Part shown: positions 1-9,200 of the stretch, in pieces
Layout: the number at the start of each line of letters is the position of its first letter
Position numbering within the stretch: position 1 is the stretch's first letter
Assembly: GCA_011525755.1 (NCBI GenBank)
Contig: WYBS01000136.1
Location: 1 to 53,383 of the forward strand
Length of the DNA: 53,383 nucleotides
Direction: 5' to 3'
Source of the DNA: Planctomycetaceae bacterium
Lineage (GTDB): Bacteria > Planctomycetota > PLA2
Notes under the pieces: model-generated
The model's input: the letters and a program-made list of their open reading frames with translations, nothing else
What the model was told of the DNA's origin: nothing
Database searches by the model: none
Program-made: the position numbers and the translations under genes

Positions 1-818
1 AGGTGCTCCTCCCCGGGCCGGGCGGGGAGGGCCGCGCGGAGGGCGACGGATGGCGCGTCGAGGCGCCGGCGGCAGGCGGCGCCTTCGGTCTCTACGCCGG
101 GATCGGGGGATCGATCGTGCTCCTCGCACTCGCGGCCGCGGTCATCTCCGAGCGTCAGCTGCGGGCGCAGGAGCGGGCGGCGATGGAGCAGCGGCTCGCG
201 CAGCAGGACCGCCTGTCGTCGATCGGCCTTCTCGCGGCCGGGATCGCCCACGAGATCAACAACCCCCTCGAGGGGATCGCGAACTGGCTCGCGGTGGGCG
301 AGGCGGGGAGGGCGCGGGAGGGGCTCGATCGCATACGCGCCATCGCCAAGGACCTGCTCTCGTTCGCGCGGCGCGACCCGGGCGACGGCCCGGCGGACGT
401 GAAGGCGTGCGTGGCGCGGGCGGTCGACCTCGCGCGCTATGCGCAGGTCTTCCGCGCCGTCGAGGTCCTTGACCGGGTTCCCGGGGCCCTCCTGGTCGCG
501 GCGCCGCCGCGCCTGCTCGAGCAGGTGCTCCTGAACCTCCTGCTCAACGCGGGCGCCGCGATGAAGGAGGTCCGCCGCGTGCAGGTGGACGCGTCGCGGA
601 ACGGCACGACGGTGAGGATCGCGGTCTCCGACACCGGGCCGGGGATCGCGGCCGAGGACCTCCCCCGCCTCTTCGATCCCTTCTTCACGCGCACGGGCGG
701 CACCGGGCTCGGCCTGTGCGTCTCGAAGGGCATGGTCCGCGCCTGCGGCGGCGACCTTCGCGCGGCGAACGCGCCCTCGGGCGGCGCCGTCTTCACGGTG
801 GAGATTCCCGCATCATGA
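1..818 (+). CDS. Sensor histidine kinase, C-terminal part (5' end outside window)
   Basis: The visible part (271 residues from the first GTG at position 3) begins with a short extracytoplasmic tail, then one membrane helix (about residues 27-48 of the visible part), a short coiled linker, and a HisKA-like dimerisation segment with LAAGIAHEINNP; the phospho-accepting His is visible residue 83. The ATPase domain follows with an N-box (LLNLLLNAG), a G1 box (SDTGPGIA), an F-box (LFDPFFT) and a G2 box (GTGLGL). No start with a plausible signal sequence is seen, so the sensor domain probably lies upstream of the window. The stop overlaps the start of the downstream regulator by 4 nt (ATGA), so the two are translationally coupled and form a two-component pair of the NtrB/NtrC kind. 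The stimulus is unknown. Confidence 0.93.
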   Translation, partial: VLLPGPGGEGRAEGDGWRVEAPAAGGAFGLYAGIGGSIVLLALAAAVISERQLRAQERAAMEQRLAQQDRLSSIGLLAAGIAHEINNPLEGIANWLAVGEAGRAREGLDRIRAIAKDLLSFARRDPGDGPADVKACVARAVDLARYAQVFRAVEVLDRVPGALLVAAPPRLLEQVLLNLLLNAGAAMKEVRRVQVDASRNGTTVRIAVSDTGPGIAAEDLPRLFDPFFTRTGGTGLGLCVSKGMVRACGGDLRAANAPSGGAVFTVEIPAS

Positions 819-2086
819 TCCGCGTGCTGCTGGTCGAGGACGAGCCCTACGTCGCCGAGAGCCTCGTCGCGCTTCTGCGCGCGAACGGGATCGACGCGTT
901 GCCGTGCGAGAGCGGCGAGGCGGCGCTCGACGCCGCGCCGTGCGACGTCGCGCTCGTCGACCTGCGCCTGCCCGGGATGTCGGGACTCGATCTCCTGCGT
1001 CACCTGCGGGAGCGGGACCCGTCGCTGCCCGTGCTCATGCTCACCGGACACGGCACGATCACCGACGCGGTCGAGGCGATGCGGGCCGGCGCGCTCGACT
1101 TCCTGACGAAGCCCGTCGAGCCCGAGGTGATCGTCGCGCGGCTCCGGAAGGCCGTCGAGCGGCGCCGGATCGAGCGCGAGCGGGACCGGCTGCGCGGCGT
1201 GGACGGACTCGTCGCGGAGTCGGAGGGGATGCGCGCGGTCCTGCGCCTCGCGGACCAGGTGGCCGCCCAGCCCGGCGCCGTGCTCGTGACCGGCGAGAGC
1301 GGCACCGGGAAGGAGATCGTCGCGACGTACCTCCACGAGCGCAGCCCGCGGCGCGTCGGGCCGCTCGTGAAGGTCTCGTGCGCCGCGGTGCCGAAGACGC
1401 TCTTCGAGGTCGAGTTCTTCGGGTGCAAGCGAGGCGCGTACACGGGGGCGACGCGCGATCGCGAGGGCTGGTTCGCGGAGGCGGACGGCGGCACGCTCTT
1501 CCTCGACGAGGTCGGGACGCTCCCGCCGGAGGGGCAGGCGAAGCTCCTGCGCGCGATCGAGTCGCAGGAGATCCGGCCGGTCGGCGCGACGGAGCCCGTG
1601 CTCGTGGACGTGCGCATCGTGGCGGCGACGAACGAGGATCTCAAGGCCGCCCGCGACGCGGGCCGCTTCCGCGCGGACCTCTTCTACCGGCTCGCCGTGT
1701 TCGAGGTGGCGCTGCCGCCGCTCCGGGAGCGGCCGGAGGACCTTCTCGCGCTCGCCGCGCGGTTCGCGGCGCCGCTCAAGCTGAAGCCCATGGCGCAGCA
1801 GGTGCTCCGCCGATACACGTGGCCGGGCAACGTGCGCGAGCTGCGCAGCGTCGTCGAGCAGGCGCGCCTCTTCGCGAAGGGGGCATCGCTCGATGCCGCA
1901 GACCTCGAGCCGCATCTCCCGGCGGACGAGAGCGACCTCGACCTGAGGCGGCGCACGCGCGCGATGGAGCGCCAGCTCTTCCTCGAGGCGCTGCGGCGGG
2001 CGGGCGGTCGCAAGGCGGACGCCGCCCGTCTCCTGGGCATCGACGCCTCGAACTGGGCGTACCACGCGAAGCGGCTCGACCTGTAG
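815..2086 (+). CDS. NtrC-family sigma-54-dependent response regulator
   Basis: 423 residues. An N-terminal receiver domain (about 1-120) carries the acidic pair E8-D9, phosphorylatable D49 in VDLRLPG and the conserved Lys in LTKP. A central AAA+ domain (about 130-350) has Walker A GESGTGKE (160-167), the sigma-54-contacting loop as GAYTGA (207-212), a common variant of GAFTGA, and Walker B LFLDEV near 229-234. A Fis-type helix-turn-helix ends the protein (RKADAARLLGIDASNWAYHAK). ATG 815 is chosen because the receiver starts immediately (MIRVLLVEDE) and overlaps the kinase stop by ATGA. It should activate sigma-54 promoters when phosphorylated by the upstream kinase. Targets cannot be told; the next genes are the haloperoxidase and porin, but a hairpin separates them. 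Confidence 0.95.
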   Translation: MIRVLLVEDEPYVAESLVALLRANGIDALPCESGEAALDAAPCDVALVDLRLPGMSGLDLLRHLRERDPSLPVLMLTGHGTITDAVEAMRAGALDFLTKPVEPEVIVARLRKAVERRRIERERDRLRGVDGLVAESEGMRAVLRLADQVAAQPGAVLVTGESGTGKEIVATYLHERSPRRVGPLVKVSCAAVPKTLFEVEFFGCKRGAYTGATRDREGWFAEADGGTLFLDEVGTLPPEGQAKLLRAIESQEIRPVGATEPVLVDVRIVAATNEDLKAARDAGRFRADLFYRLAVFEVALPPLRERPEDLLALAARFAAPLKLKPMAQQVLRRYTWPGNVRELRSVVEQARLFAKGASLDAADLEPHLPADESDLDLRRRTRAMERQLFLEALRRAGGRKADAARLLGIDASNWAYHAKRLDL

Positions 2087-2140
2087 GCAATTGCGAGCGG
2101 CCTCGCTCCCCGCCCGTAGAACCTACGACCCGACCGCGCA

Positions 2141-2164
2141 GACCCGGACGCAAGGGTCCGGGTC
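2141..2164. terminator. Terminator-like hairpin after the NtrC-type regulator
   Basis: A perfect 9-bp inverted repeat, GACCCGGAC / GTCCGGGTC, with loop GCAAGG lies 55 nt after the regulator stop. There is no T-tract, so intrinsic termination is uncertain. It separates the two-component operon from the haloperoxidase gene. Confidence 0.5.
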
Positions 2165-2253
2165 GCCCATCCGTATCCGGCTCCGCCACAACGACTTATG
2201 CCAGCCGACCTGCGTACTCGGTACCGGGCCCCGCCTTTGCGAGGGGGCGCGGG

Positions 2254-3594
2254 ATGCTGCCCCTCCGGAGATTCGGTGCGGTCCTCCTGTCCGCGGTCGC
2301 CCTGTCCTGCGGGAGCAAACTCGACCTCGAGACCCGCGAGGCGGCCCAGTTCGCCTCGGGCGCCCTCGTCGAGTGGATGGACCTCGCCCAGTTCGTCGTC
2401 AAGAGCGAGACCCTCCCGCCCACGTCGGCATCCCGGCTCTACGTCTACGCGAGCATCGCGCTCTACGAGGGCGCGATCGTCGGCAACCCCGCCTACAGAT
2501 CGCTCGGAGGCCAGCTGAACGGCCTCGCGGCGCTCCCGGCGCCGGATCCCTTGCCCTCCGTCGAGCCCTACGACCCCGCGACGGTCGCGAACCGGGCCTG
2601 CGCGGTCGTGGTGCGCGGCCTCGCCCCCGGCATGTACCTGCCCACGAGCACGACCGGCCCCTTCGCGAACCAGGCGATCAACAGCACCGAGCAGGTCTGG
2701 AACGCGCGCCGGCAGCAGGCGGTCGCAACGGACGTCTGGCAGCGCTCCTTCGACCACGGCGACGCGATCGGCAACGCGATCCTCGCGTGGGCGAACGCGG
2801 ACGGCTGGGCGACCGTCAACCCGGCGCAGAACACCTACGTGCCCCCGATCGGCCCCGGCCTCTGGATCCCGACGCCGTCGGCGTTCCGCCGCGCGCTCCA
2901 CCCCGACTGGGGCGACATGCGGCCGTTCGTGGTCGCGTCCTCGGTCGAGTTCGCGCCCCCCCCGCCCCCCCCGTACTCCACCGACCCGGCGTCGCAGCTC
3001 TACGCCGAGGAGCGAGAGGTCTACGACGCCGTCAACAACCTCACCGACGAGCAGCGTGCGATCGCGATCTTCTGGGCCGACAACCCCGGCGAGACGAGCA
3101 CGCCCCCGGGCCACTGGGTGAGCATCGTGAGCCAGCTGTGCGTCGAGGACGACCTTGCGCCCGAGGTCGCGGCCGAGGCCTACGCGCGCGTCTCGATCGC
3201 GATGGCGGACGCGTTCATCACGTGCTGGAAGGCGAAGTTCACGTACAACCAGCTCCGCCCGATCACGTACATCCAGGAGAACTTCGACCGCGACTGGCAG
3301 ACGATCGTCGGCACTCCGCCCTTCCCGGACTACCTCTCCGGGCACAGCACCGAGTCGGGCGCCGCCTCGACGGTGCTCGCCGACCTTCTCGGCGAGCGCG
3401 AGTTCGCGGACTGGACGCACTACGCGCGCGGGCTCGGCGTGCGCTTCTTCGACTCCTTCGCCGACGCCGCGGCGGAGGTCGCCGACTCGCGGCTCTACGC
3501 CGGCATCCACATCCGGAGCGCGAACGAGATCGGTCTCGAGGTCGGCGTGGACATCGGCAGGGCGGTCGCCGACCGCGTCACCTTCCGCAACTGA
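2254..3594 (+). CDS. Vanadium-dependent haloperoxidase / PAP2-like lipoprotein
   Basis: 446 residues starting MLPLRRFG, with a purine-rich stretch just upstream. The N-terminus is a lipoprotein-type signal ending at C19 (VALSCGS). The C-terminal half carries the vanadate/phosphate pocket of the vanadium haloperoxidase and PAP2 superfamily: K328-x6-R335-P336, S362-G363-H364-S365 and S412-R413-x5-H419. Family knowledge: such proteins hold vanadate and oxidise halides with H2O2, or act as acid phosphatases; sequence alone does not separate these. A run of C bases at about 2956-2971 encodes six prolines. The phosphate-type porin gene follows after only 8 nt, suggesting co-transcription. Likely location is a membrane-anchored protein facing the periplasm. 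Confidence 0.85.
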   Translation: MLPLRRFGAVLLSAVALSCGSKLDLETREAAQFASGALVEWMDLAQFVVKSETLPPTSASRLYVYASIALYEGAIVGNPAYRSLGGQLNGLAALPAPDPLPSVEPYDPATVANRACAVVVRGLAPGMYLPTSTTGPFANQAINSTEQVWNARRQQAVATDVWQRSFDHGDAIGNAILAWANADGWATVNPAQNTYVPPIGPGLWIPTPSAFRRALHPDWGDMRPFVVASSVEFAPPPPPPYSTDPASQLYAEEREVYDAVNNLTDEQRAIAIFWADNPGETSTPPGHWVSIVSQLCVEDDLAPEVAAEAYARVSIAMADAFITCWKAKFTYNQLRPITYIQENFDRDWQTIVGTPPFPDYLSGHSTESGAASTVLADLLGEREFADWTHYARGLGVRFFDSFADAAAEVADSRLYAGIHIRSANEIGLEVGVDIGRAVADRVTFRN

Positions 3595-3602
3595 GGATCC
3601 CG

Positions 3603-4922
3603 ATGAAGCGCATCCCGATCTCCCTCCTGCTCCTCGCCGCCGCCGCCCTCGCCGACGAGGCCGCGGACGAGAACACAGCGCTCAGGGAGCGCCTCGCCGC
3701 CGCCGAGCAGCGGATCGCGAAGCTCGAGGAGGAAGGCGCCGCGAAGGACCGCACGACGCTCGAGACCGCGGTCGAGGAGTACCTCGCCGGCAACCCGCCC
3801 GCCGGCGGCGCAGCCGAGCCGCTCGCGGGTTACGGCGCCGTGCCCTTCCGCAACGGCTGCGGATGCACGACCACCGAGGCCTACGGGTTCTTCCTCCGCG
3901 ACGGATCCGGCGACTTCCTCCTGCGTCTCTCCGGCCAGCTCCAGCTGCGCTACGCCATCAACGCGCAGGAGGACTCGCTCGGCGACCCGAGCCTCGCGGG
4001 GTTCGAGATCCCGCGCGCGAAGCTCGCGCTGAGCGGCAACCTCTTCGGCAAGCAGTGGACCTACAAGATCCAGGGCAACTTCGACGAGGACGGCGGCGGC
4101 TTCACGCTCGAGGACGCGTGGGTCACCTGCTACGTCGGCGACTGGTCCTTCACGGCGGGGCAGTTCAAGTGCCCCGCGCTCCGGGAGGAGCTCGTCGACT
4201 CCGCCTACCAGCTGCTCGTGGAGCGCTCGGTCGTGAACGACGCGCTCACGAGCGGCGAGCGGCTCCAGGGCGTGGCGGTCGGCTACATCCGGGAGAAGTG
4301 GAAGGCGTCCGTCTCCTTCACCGACGGCGACGGGAGCGCGAACACGCCCGTCCTCGGGGGCGACACGGACTACGCGGTCACGCTGCGCGGCGAGCTGCTG
4401 CTCAAGGGCCCGTTCGAGATCTTCGAGGACTTCACGAGTTTCCGCGGCGACGCGCCGGGGATCCTCGTGGCGGTCAACGCGCACTTCCAGGGCGCCGAGA
4501 CCGGCACGCCGGGGAGCGGGACCGATGCGATCCTCCTCTCCTTCGACGCGTCGTTCGAGTTCGGGGGGGCGAACGTCTTCCTCGAGGGCATCTTCATGGA
4601 CGTGGACGAGGGGGGGGTCGGGGGGACCCGGAGCCCCTTCGGCTTCGTGGTCCACGGCGGCTACTTCGTCACGGAGAAGCTGGAGGTCGTCCTTCGCTAC
4701 GAGTACGCGGATCTCGACCCCCTCGTGCCGCCCGACACCGTGAACATCGTGACGGTCGGCGCGAACTACTACTTCCAGCGCAACAGGATCAAGCTCTCCG
4801 GCGACTTCGGGTACGCGTTCGACGCGGTGCCCGTGACGCAGAAGTACACGGACTACCGCCGCGACACGACGTTCGCGGAGGGCCAGATCGTCTTCCGCAT
4901 CCAGCTGCAGATCCTCTTCTGA
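3603..4922 (+). CDS. Phosphate-selective-type porin (OprP/OprO-like)
   Basis: 439 residues. It has a signal peptide (MKRIPISLLLLAAAALA), then a heptad-rich coiled-coil segment (ENTALRERLAAAEQRIAKLEE), a short Cys-containing spacer (NGCGCTT), and a C-terminal beta-barrel of about 350 residues rich in alternating hydrophobic/aromatic strands (LLRLSGQLQLRYAI, VVLRYEYADL) ending with an aromatic residue (QLQILF). The barrel matches the porin O/P family, whose strands read like FEIPRAKLALSGNLFGKQWTYKIQ. An N-terminal coiled coil before such a barrel may bind the cell wall (inference). It follows the haloperoxidase by 8 nt, so anion uptake could serve that enzyme. The gene contains a variant G-rich element at about 4610-4637 that encodes GGVGGTRS in a loop. 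Confidence 0.88.
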   Translation: MKRIPISLLLLAAAALADEAADENTALRERLAAAEQRIAKLEEEGAAKDRTTLETAVEEYLAGNPPAGGAAEPLAGYGAVPFRNGCGCTTTEAYGFFLRDGSGDFLLRLSGQLQLRYAINAQEDSLGDPSLAGFEIPRAKLALSGNLFGKQWTYKIQGNFDEDGGGFTLEDAWVTCYVGDWSFTAGQFKCPALREELVDSAYQLLVERSVVNDALTSGERLQGVAVGYIREKWKASVSFTDGDGSANTPVLGGDTDYAVTLRGELLLKGPFEIFEDFTSFRGDAPGILVAVNAHFQGAETGTPGSGTDAILLSFDASFEFGGANVFLEGIFMDVDEGGVGGTRSPFGFVVHGGYFVTEKLEVVLRYEYADLDPLVPPDTVNIVTVGANYYFQRNRIKLSGDFGYAFDAVPVTQKYTDYRRDTTFAEGQIVFRIQLQILF

Positions 4923-4994
4923 AATCTCTCTCGTTCGGCTGCGTCCGCCGCGGACCCGACATCCACCCGCGTGCGGGAGCGCAGCCCGATCCCG

Positions 4995-5026
4995 GCGGGG
5001 AGCGCGAACGCAACCGCGCTCCCCGC
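4995..5026. terminator. Hairpin between convergent porin and MFS genes
   Basis: A perfect 12-bp stem (left arm GCGGGGAGCGCG) with an 8-nt loop AACGCAAC lies between two convergent genes and could end transcription from both sides. There is no T-tract. Confidence 0.55.
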
Positions 5027-5031
5027 GTCCG

Positions 5032-5050
5032 GGTCCCCCGGAGCCCCCCC
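5032..5050 (-). repeat. G-rich interspersed element, copy directly after a stop codon
   Basis: The minus strand reads GGGGGGGCTCCGGGGGACC. The element begins on the last G of the TAG stop of the MFS gene. The same 19 bases recur at 18992-19010. Confidence 0.85.
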
Positions 5051-6222
5051 TATCCCCTCTCCTCGGGCGGCCGCACGGAGCGGAACGCGCGGTAGAGCAG
5101 AAGGTCGTACGAGATCTTCAGGCCGGCGCCGACGAGGAGGGCGACCTGCGGCACGAGGAGTCCTTCGACCGCAGGCCCCACGGCCCAGCCCCCCATCCGT
5201 ACGATGTTCGTGATCCCCGACGCCGCGACGCGCTCCTCCGGGGCGACGACCGCCATCACGTAGCTCTGGCGCGTCGGCACGTCCATCTCGACGAGCCCCT
5301 CGCGGAGGAGGAAGAGGACGGCCGCGACCTCGAACGAGGGCGCGTAGGCCACGGTGACGAGCAGGAGCCCTGCGGGGATATGGGTGAAGACCATCGTGTT
5401 GACGAGGCCGATCCGCCGCGCGAGCCACGCGGCGCCGATGTGCGAGAGCGCGTTGAGCGCGCGCGCGCCGAGGAACAGCAGCGCGATCGCGCCCACGTCC
5501 GCGCCGAAGCGGTCGTGGAAGAACCAGGAGAGGTAGGCGGAGGTGAGGAACCCGCCGCCCACGGCGTCGATCGCGAACAGCGCGCTGATCCTCGTGACGA
5601 TCCGGCGACTGCCGGGCGAGAGGGAGGGGGGCCGGGGGGAGGGATCGTGCGCGAGCTTCCCGTAGAGGAGCGCGGTCGAGAGCAGGAGCAGCGCGTAGAG
5701 CAGAAGGCCCGCCCGGTAGCCGCTCGCGAGCGGGACGTCGAAGTGGCGGTCGAGGAGCGCGGGGAATCCCGCGAGGAGCGCGCCGAGGCCGTGGCCCGCG
5801 TCCTGGAAGACGTTGTAGACCGCGAACGTCCGCGTGCGCTCGCGGTCGGGCGCGGTGCCGGGGAGGATGGCCTGCTCGACGATCAGCGCGGCGCCCCGGT
5901 CGCGCCCCATGCCGTTGAGCATGCCGAGGAACGCTGCGGAGGCGAGCCACAGGGGCGCGGAGCCGAACGCGGCGCCGAGGGCGCCCACCGCGCCGAGGAG
6001 CGCGACCTCCGTGAGCAGCCGCCGCCGCCCGCGCGCGTCGGCAAGGAGCGTCGCGAGGAGCGCGGCGATCGCGGCGCCGAGAAGGCCCGCGCTGAGAACG
6101 GTGCCCCTCTGCGCCTCGGAGAGCCCGGCCGCGGGGAGGTAGACGCCGAGCTGGACGCCGAGCATCTGCGTCGCCACGGCGCGGAGGAAGCAGGTGGCGT
6201 AGAGGATCCGCCGGTCGCGCAC
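5050..6222 (-). CDS. Major facilitator superfamily transporter
   Basis: 390 residues with about 12 predicted membrane helices in two halves. The loop between helices 2 and 3 has ADARGRRRLL, like the MFS motif D-x-x-G-R-R. A cytoplasmic linker of about 25 residues (KLAHDPSPRPPSLSPGSRR) joins the halves, and part of it is encoded by a G-rich element variant at 5626-5639. It is the last gene of a minus-strand run (AhpD-like, sigma fusion, MFS), starting 34 nt after the sigma-fusion stop. The substrate cannot be told; it could be a drug, metabolite or sugar exporter. Confidence 0.9.
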   Translation of the reverse strand: MRDRRILYATCFLRAVATQMLGVQLGVYLPAAGLSEAQRGTVLSAGLLGAAIAALLATLLADARGRRRLLTEVALLGAVGALGAAFGSAPLWLASAAFLGMLNGMGRDRGAALIVEQAILPGTAPDRERTRTFAVYNVFQDAGHGLGALLAGFPALLDRHFDVPLASGYRAGLLLYALLLLSTALLYGKLAHDPSPRPPSLSPGSRRIVTRISALFAIDAVGGGFLTSAYLSWFFHDRFGADVGAIALLFLGARALNALSHIGAAWLARRIGLVNTMVFTHIPAGLLLVTVAYAPSFEVAAVLFLLREGLVEMDVPTRQSYVMAVVAPEERVAASGITNIVRMGGWAVGPAVEGLLVPQVALLVGAGLKISYDLLLYRAFRSVRPPEERG

Positions 6223-6256
6223 GCGCGCATCCTCGCATCCGCCGGGAAGGAGCTGC

Positions 6257-9200
6257 TCAGGGGACGTCGAGACGGATCTCGCTGCTCTCGCCCTGCTTCA
6301 CCTCCGCCGTGCCCTCGCGGACGACGCGATCCCGCCAGGAGAGCCGAAGGACGTAGCGGCCCGGCGGAAGGACGAGCTGCTGGTACGTCCCGTCCCAGCG
6401 CCGGCGCAGACCCTCGCCCTCGAGCGAGACGCGGAGCGTCGCGAGGTCGTCCTGCGCCGGCCGCGCCGCGAAACCGACCCTGACCGTGAGCGTCCCGCCG
6501 CGGACGACCGCGAAGTCGACCTGGCGGTCGACGCCCCCCGCCGCAATCACGATCGGCTCGTAGCCGATCGCGGCCAGCGGCGGGCCGCCGCGAAAGACCA
6601 CGAGCGGGTGGTAGGTCCCGGGCGCCACCGCGTCGAGGCGGTACTCGCCCTCCGGCGTGATGCGCGAGGTCGGCATCCTCCACGCCGACGCCCCCTCCCC
6701 GACGAGCGTCACCGTCGCGGCGGCGAGATCCCACCCGCTGTCGTTCCGGACCCGGCCGAACACGCCCGCGCCCCGCTCCAGCTCGACGCGGACGGACGTC
6801 ACGGCGGCGCCCACGTCCACGCCGACCTCGCGGGACGCATAGCCCTCGGCGTCCACGAGCACGGCGCGGCGGCCCGGCGAGAGGTGCTCGGCCCGGAACC
6901 TGCCGGGCGAGTACACGCGGGCGTACGTCTCGCCCACCTTGACGCGGAGCGCGAGGGGAGCCTTTCCCGTCGCCGCATCGATCACCTCGCCCTCGATCGC
7001 GCCTTGCGGCGGGTCGTACTTTCCCGGCAACGTCACCACGACGTCCGAGGCGCCGGTCGGCACCGAGGAGACGTGCGCCTTCGGCTTGTCGGCCGAGACG
7101 CTCCGGTGGAAGATCGCCTTCACGTGGTAGGGCCCCTCGGGCAGGTCGTGCGCGGTGAAGGATCCGTCGCTCGCGGTCTCGGTCAACGCGAACCGGTCGA
7201 CATACACGGCGCCCGCCTCTGCCTTCTCGACCGGCACCTTGCCGTTGAGCACGAGGACGATGGCGCCCTGCGCGGGAGTGCCGTCCTCCCAGACCACCCT
7301 GCCGGAGACCCGGGCCGCCGGCGCGAGGACCACCCGGACCCGCGCCAGCCCGCCCGCGGGCACGGTGACCGGCTCGACGAGCGCCGGGCCGAAGCCCCGC
7401 GCCTGCGCACCGACGGTCGCGGCCGATCCGCCGCGGAGCGGCACGAGCGCACGCCCCTGCGCGTCGGTGCGCGCGCTCTTGGTCTCCATCCACACATAGG
7501 CGCCGGGGACCGGCGTCCCGGATCCGTCCACGACGAGGACGTCGAGTCCCTCCTCGGGCACGCGCGCCTCGAGGACGAGGTCCGGCGCATCGACGGTCTC
7601 CCCCGCGCGGACAGACACGTCTACGTGGGCGCCGGGTGTCATGAGGCGGGCGGTGCCCGTCCCCCGCGTCGGCGCCCCGACCACGCGGGTCGGATAGCGC
7701 CCCTCCGCATCCGAGAAGGCGACGTGGAGCGGCTCGCCGTAGAGCGGCGGCCAATGGGTCGTCGCCCAGGTCCCCGATGCCCACACGTCGGCTCCGCGGA
7801 CCGGCGCACGGTCCCCATCGACCACGCGGCCGCGCACGTACGCCGCCCTGGAGAGCAGGATCCCGGTCTCGATCCCCGCGCCGTCGGCGGGCGCCGCGAT
7901 CTCCACCGCGGAGCGCACGTAGCCGTCGGCGCTCGCGCCCACGCAGGCCGACTTGCCGCCGCTGAACGCTACGAGCAGCGGATGGAATCCCTCGGCGGGG
8001 ACGTGGTCGAAGACGAACGCCCCGTTCGCATCCGCGACGGTCTCGTCGAGCGCGCGCGGCACGAACGGACTCTGCACCGTGCCGCGGTAGCGCCCGAGCG
8101 TCGAGCGGCCCTCGACCGACCAGAGGACGACACGCGCGCCGGGAAGCGGCTCCCGTGTCTCGCGGTCGAGCACGCGGCCGCCCACCCTCGCGCCGCGCAC
8201 GAGCACGAGATCCATCTCGAGCCGGCCGGGAATCACCTGCTGCCAGGGGTCCGCGTCGACGAGGAGCGGCGCGTAGCCGGTCGCACGCACCTCGAGGTAC
8301 GCGCCGCCCATCCCCGGCGACGTCGAGAACGCGCCCCGCGGGGGCGGGACCGCGAGCGCGTAGGCGCCGTCCTCGCGCGAGCGCGTCTCGCGCACGATCG
8401 ACACGCCGCCGAAGACGCCGAGCCAGCGCACCAGCGCGCCGCCCACCGGGGCTCCTTCCATGTCGAGCACGCGCCCGTCGAGGGACGCGAGGGCGTCGAG
8501 GCGGACGGTCACGTCCTCATCCGCCATCACAGGCTCGAGGATCGCCGGCGCATGGGCGTCCGCCGCCACGCACACGGTCCATGCGCGCGCTCCGCCCGCG
8601 AGCGCGACCTCGAAGCGGCCGGCCGCGCCGGTCGAGCCCTGCGGCACGCCCGGGTCCTTGCCGTCGAGCGGGACGATCCTCGTCGAGTCCTCCGGATACG
8701 CGAGCACGCGCGCCCCGGCCACGGGTCGTCCGTCCGGTCCGAACACGACGCCGCGGAGGCGCGGGAGGCCGTCGTCGACCGGCGAACTCGACCCCGCCGC
8801 GAGCTCCGGCGCCCCCGGTTCCCCGGGCCCCTCCCCTGCCCGCGCGAGCGGCGCGTCCGCCCGCGGCGGGCTGCCGTGCGCGGCGGTCGTTCGCCAGAGG
8901 AGCGCCGCGCTCCCGAGCGCGACGACGAGCGCGACGAGGACGGCGGTCTTCTTGCTCGCGGTCATGGCGGCAACCCCCAGGGATTTCCGGTCGAGGAACG
9001 GCAGCAGCACGACGGCCCAGCCCGCGCGCTCCCGGTCGAGCCGCGCGCGGAGGATCGCGAGCGCGCGGGAGACGCGCGCGCGGACCGTCGCCTGCGGCAC
9101 GCCCTCGCGCTTCGCGATCTCGGCGGTGTCGAGGCCGTGGAAGTAGCGGAGGAGGATCGCGGAGCGGTACGGCTCGTCGAGCGCCGACACCGCGGCGACG

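Noticed and set aside
437-2065. Long open frame on the minus strand opposite the two-component genes
   Set aside because: It is an antisense shadow typical of high-GC DNA. It has a low-complexity Arg/Glu/Pro-rich translation and no domain, while the plus frame has clear kinase and NtrC motifs.
2226-2241. Sigma-54-like GG-N10-GC before the haloperoxidase gene
   Set aside because: Only part of the -24 element matches, and the predicted start of transcription would be at the start codon, leaving out the Shine-Dalgarno-like sequence.
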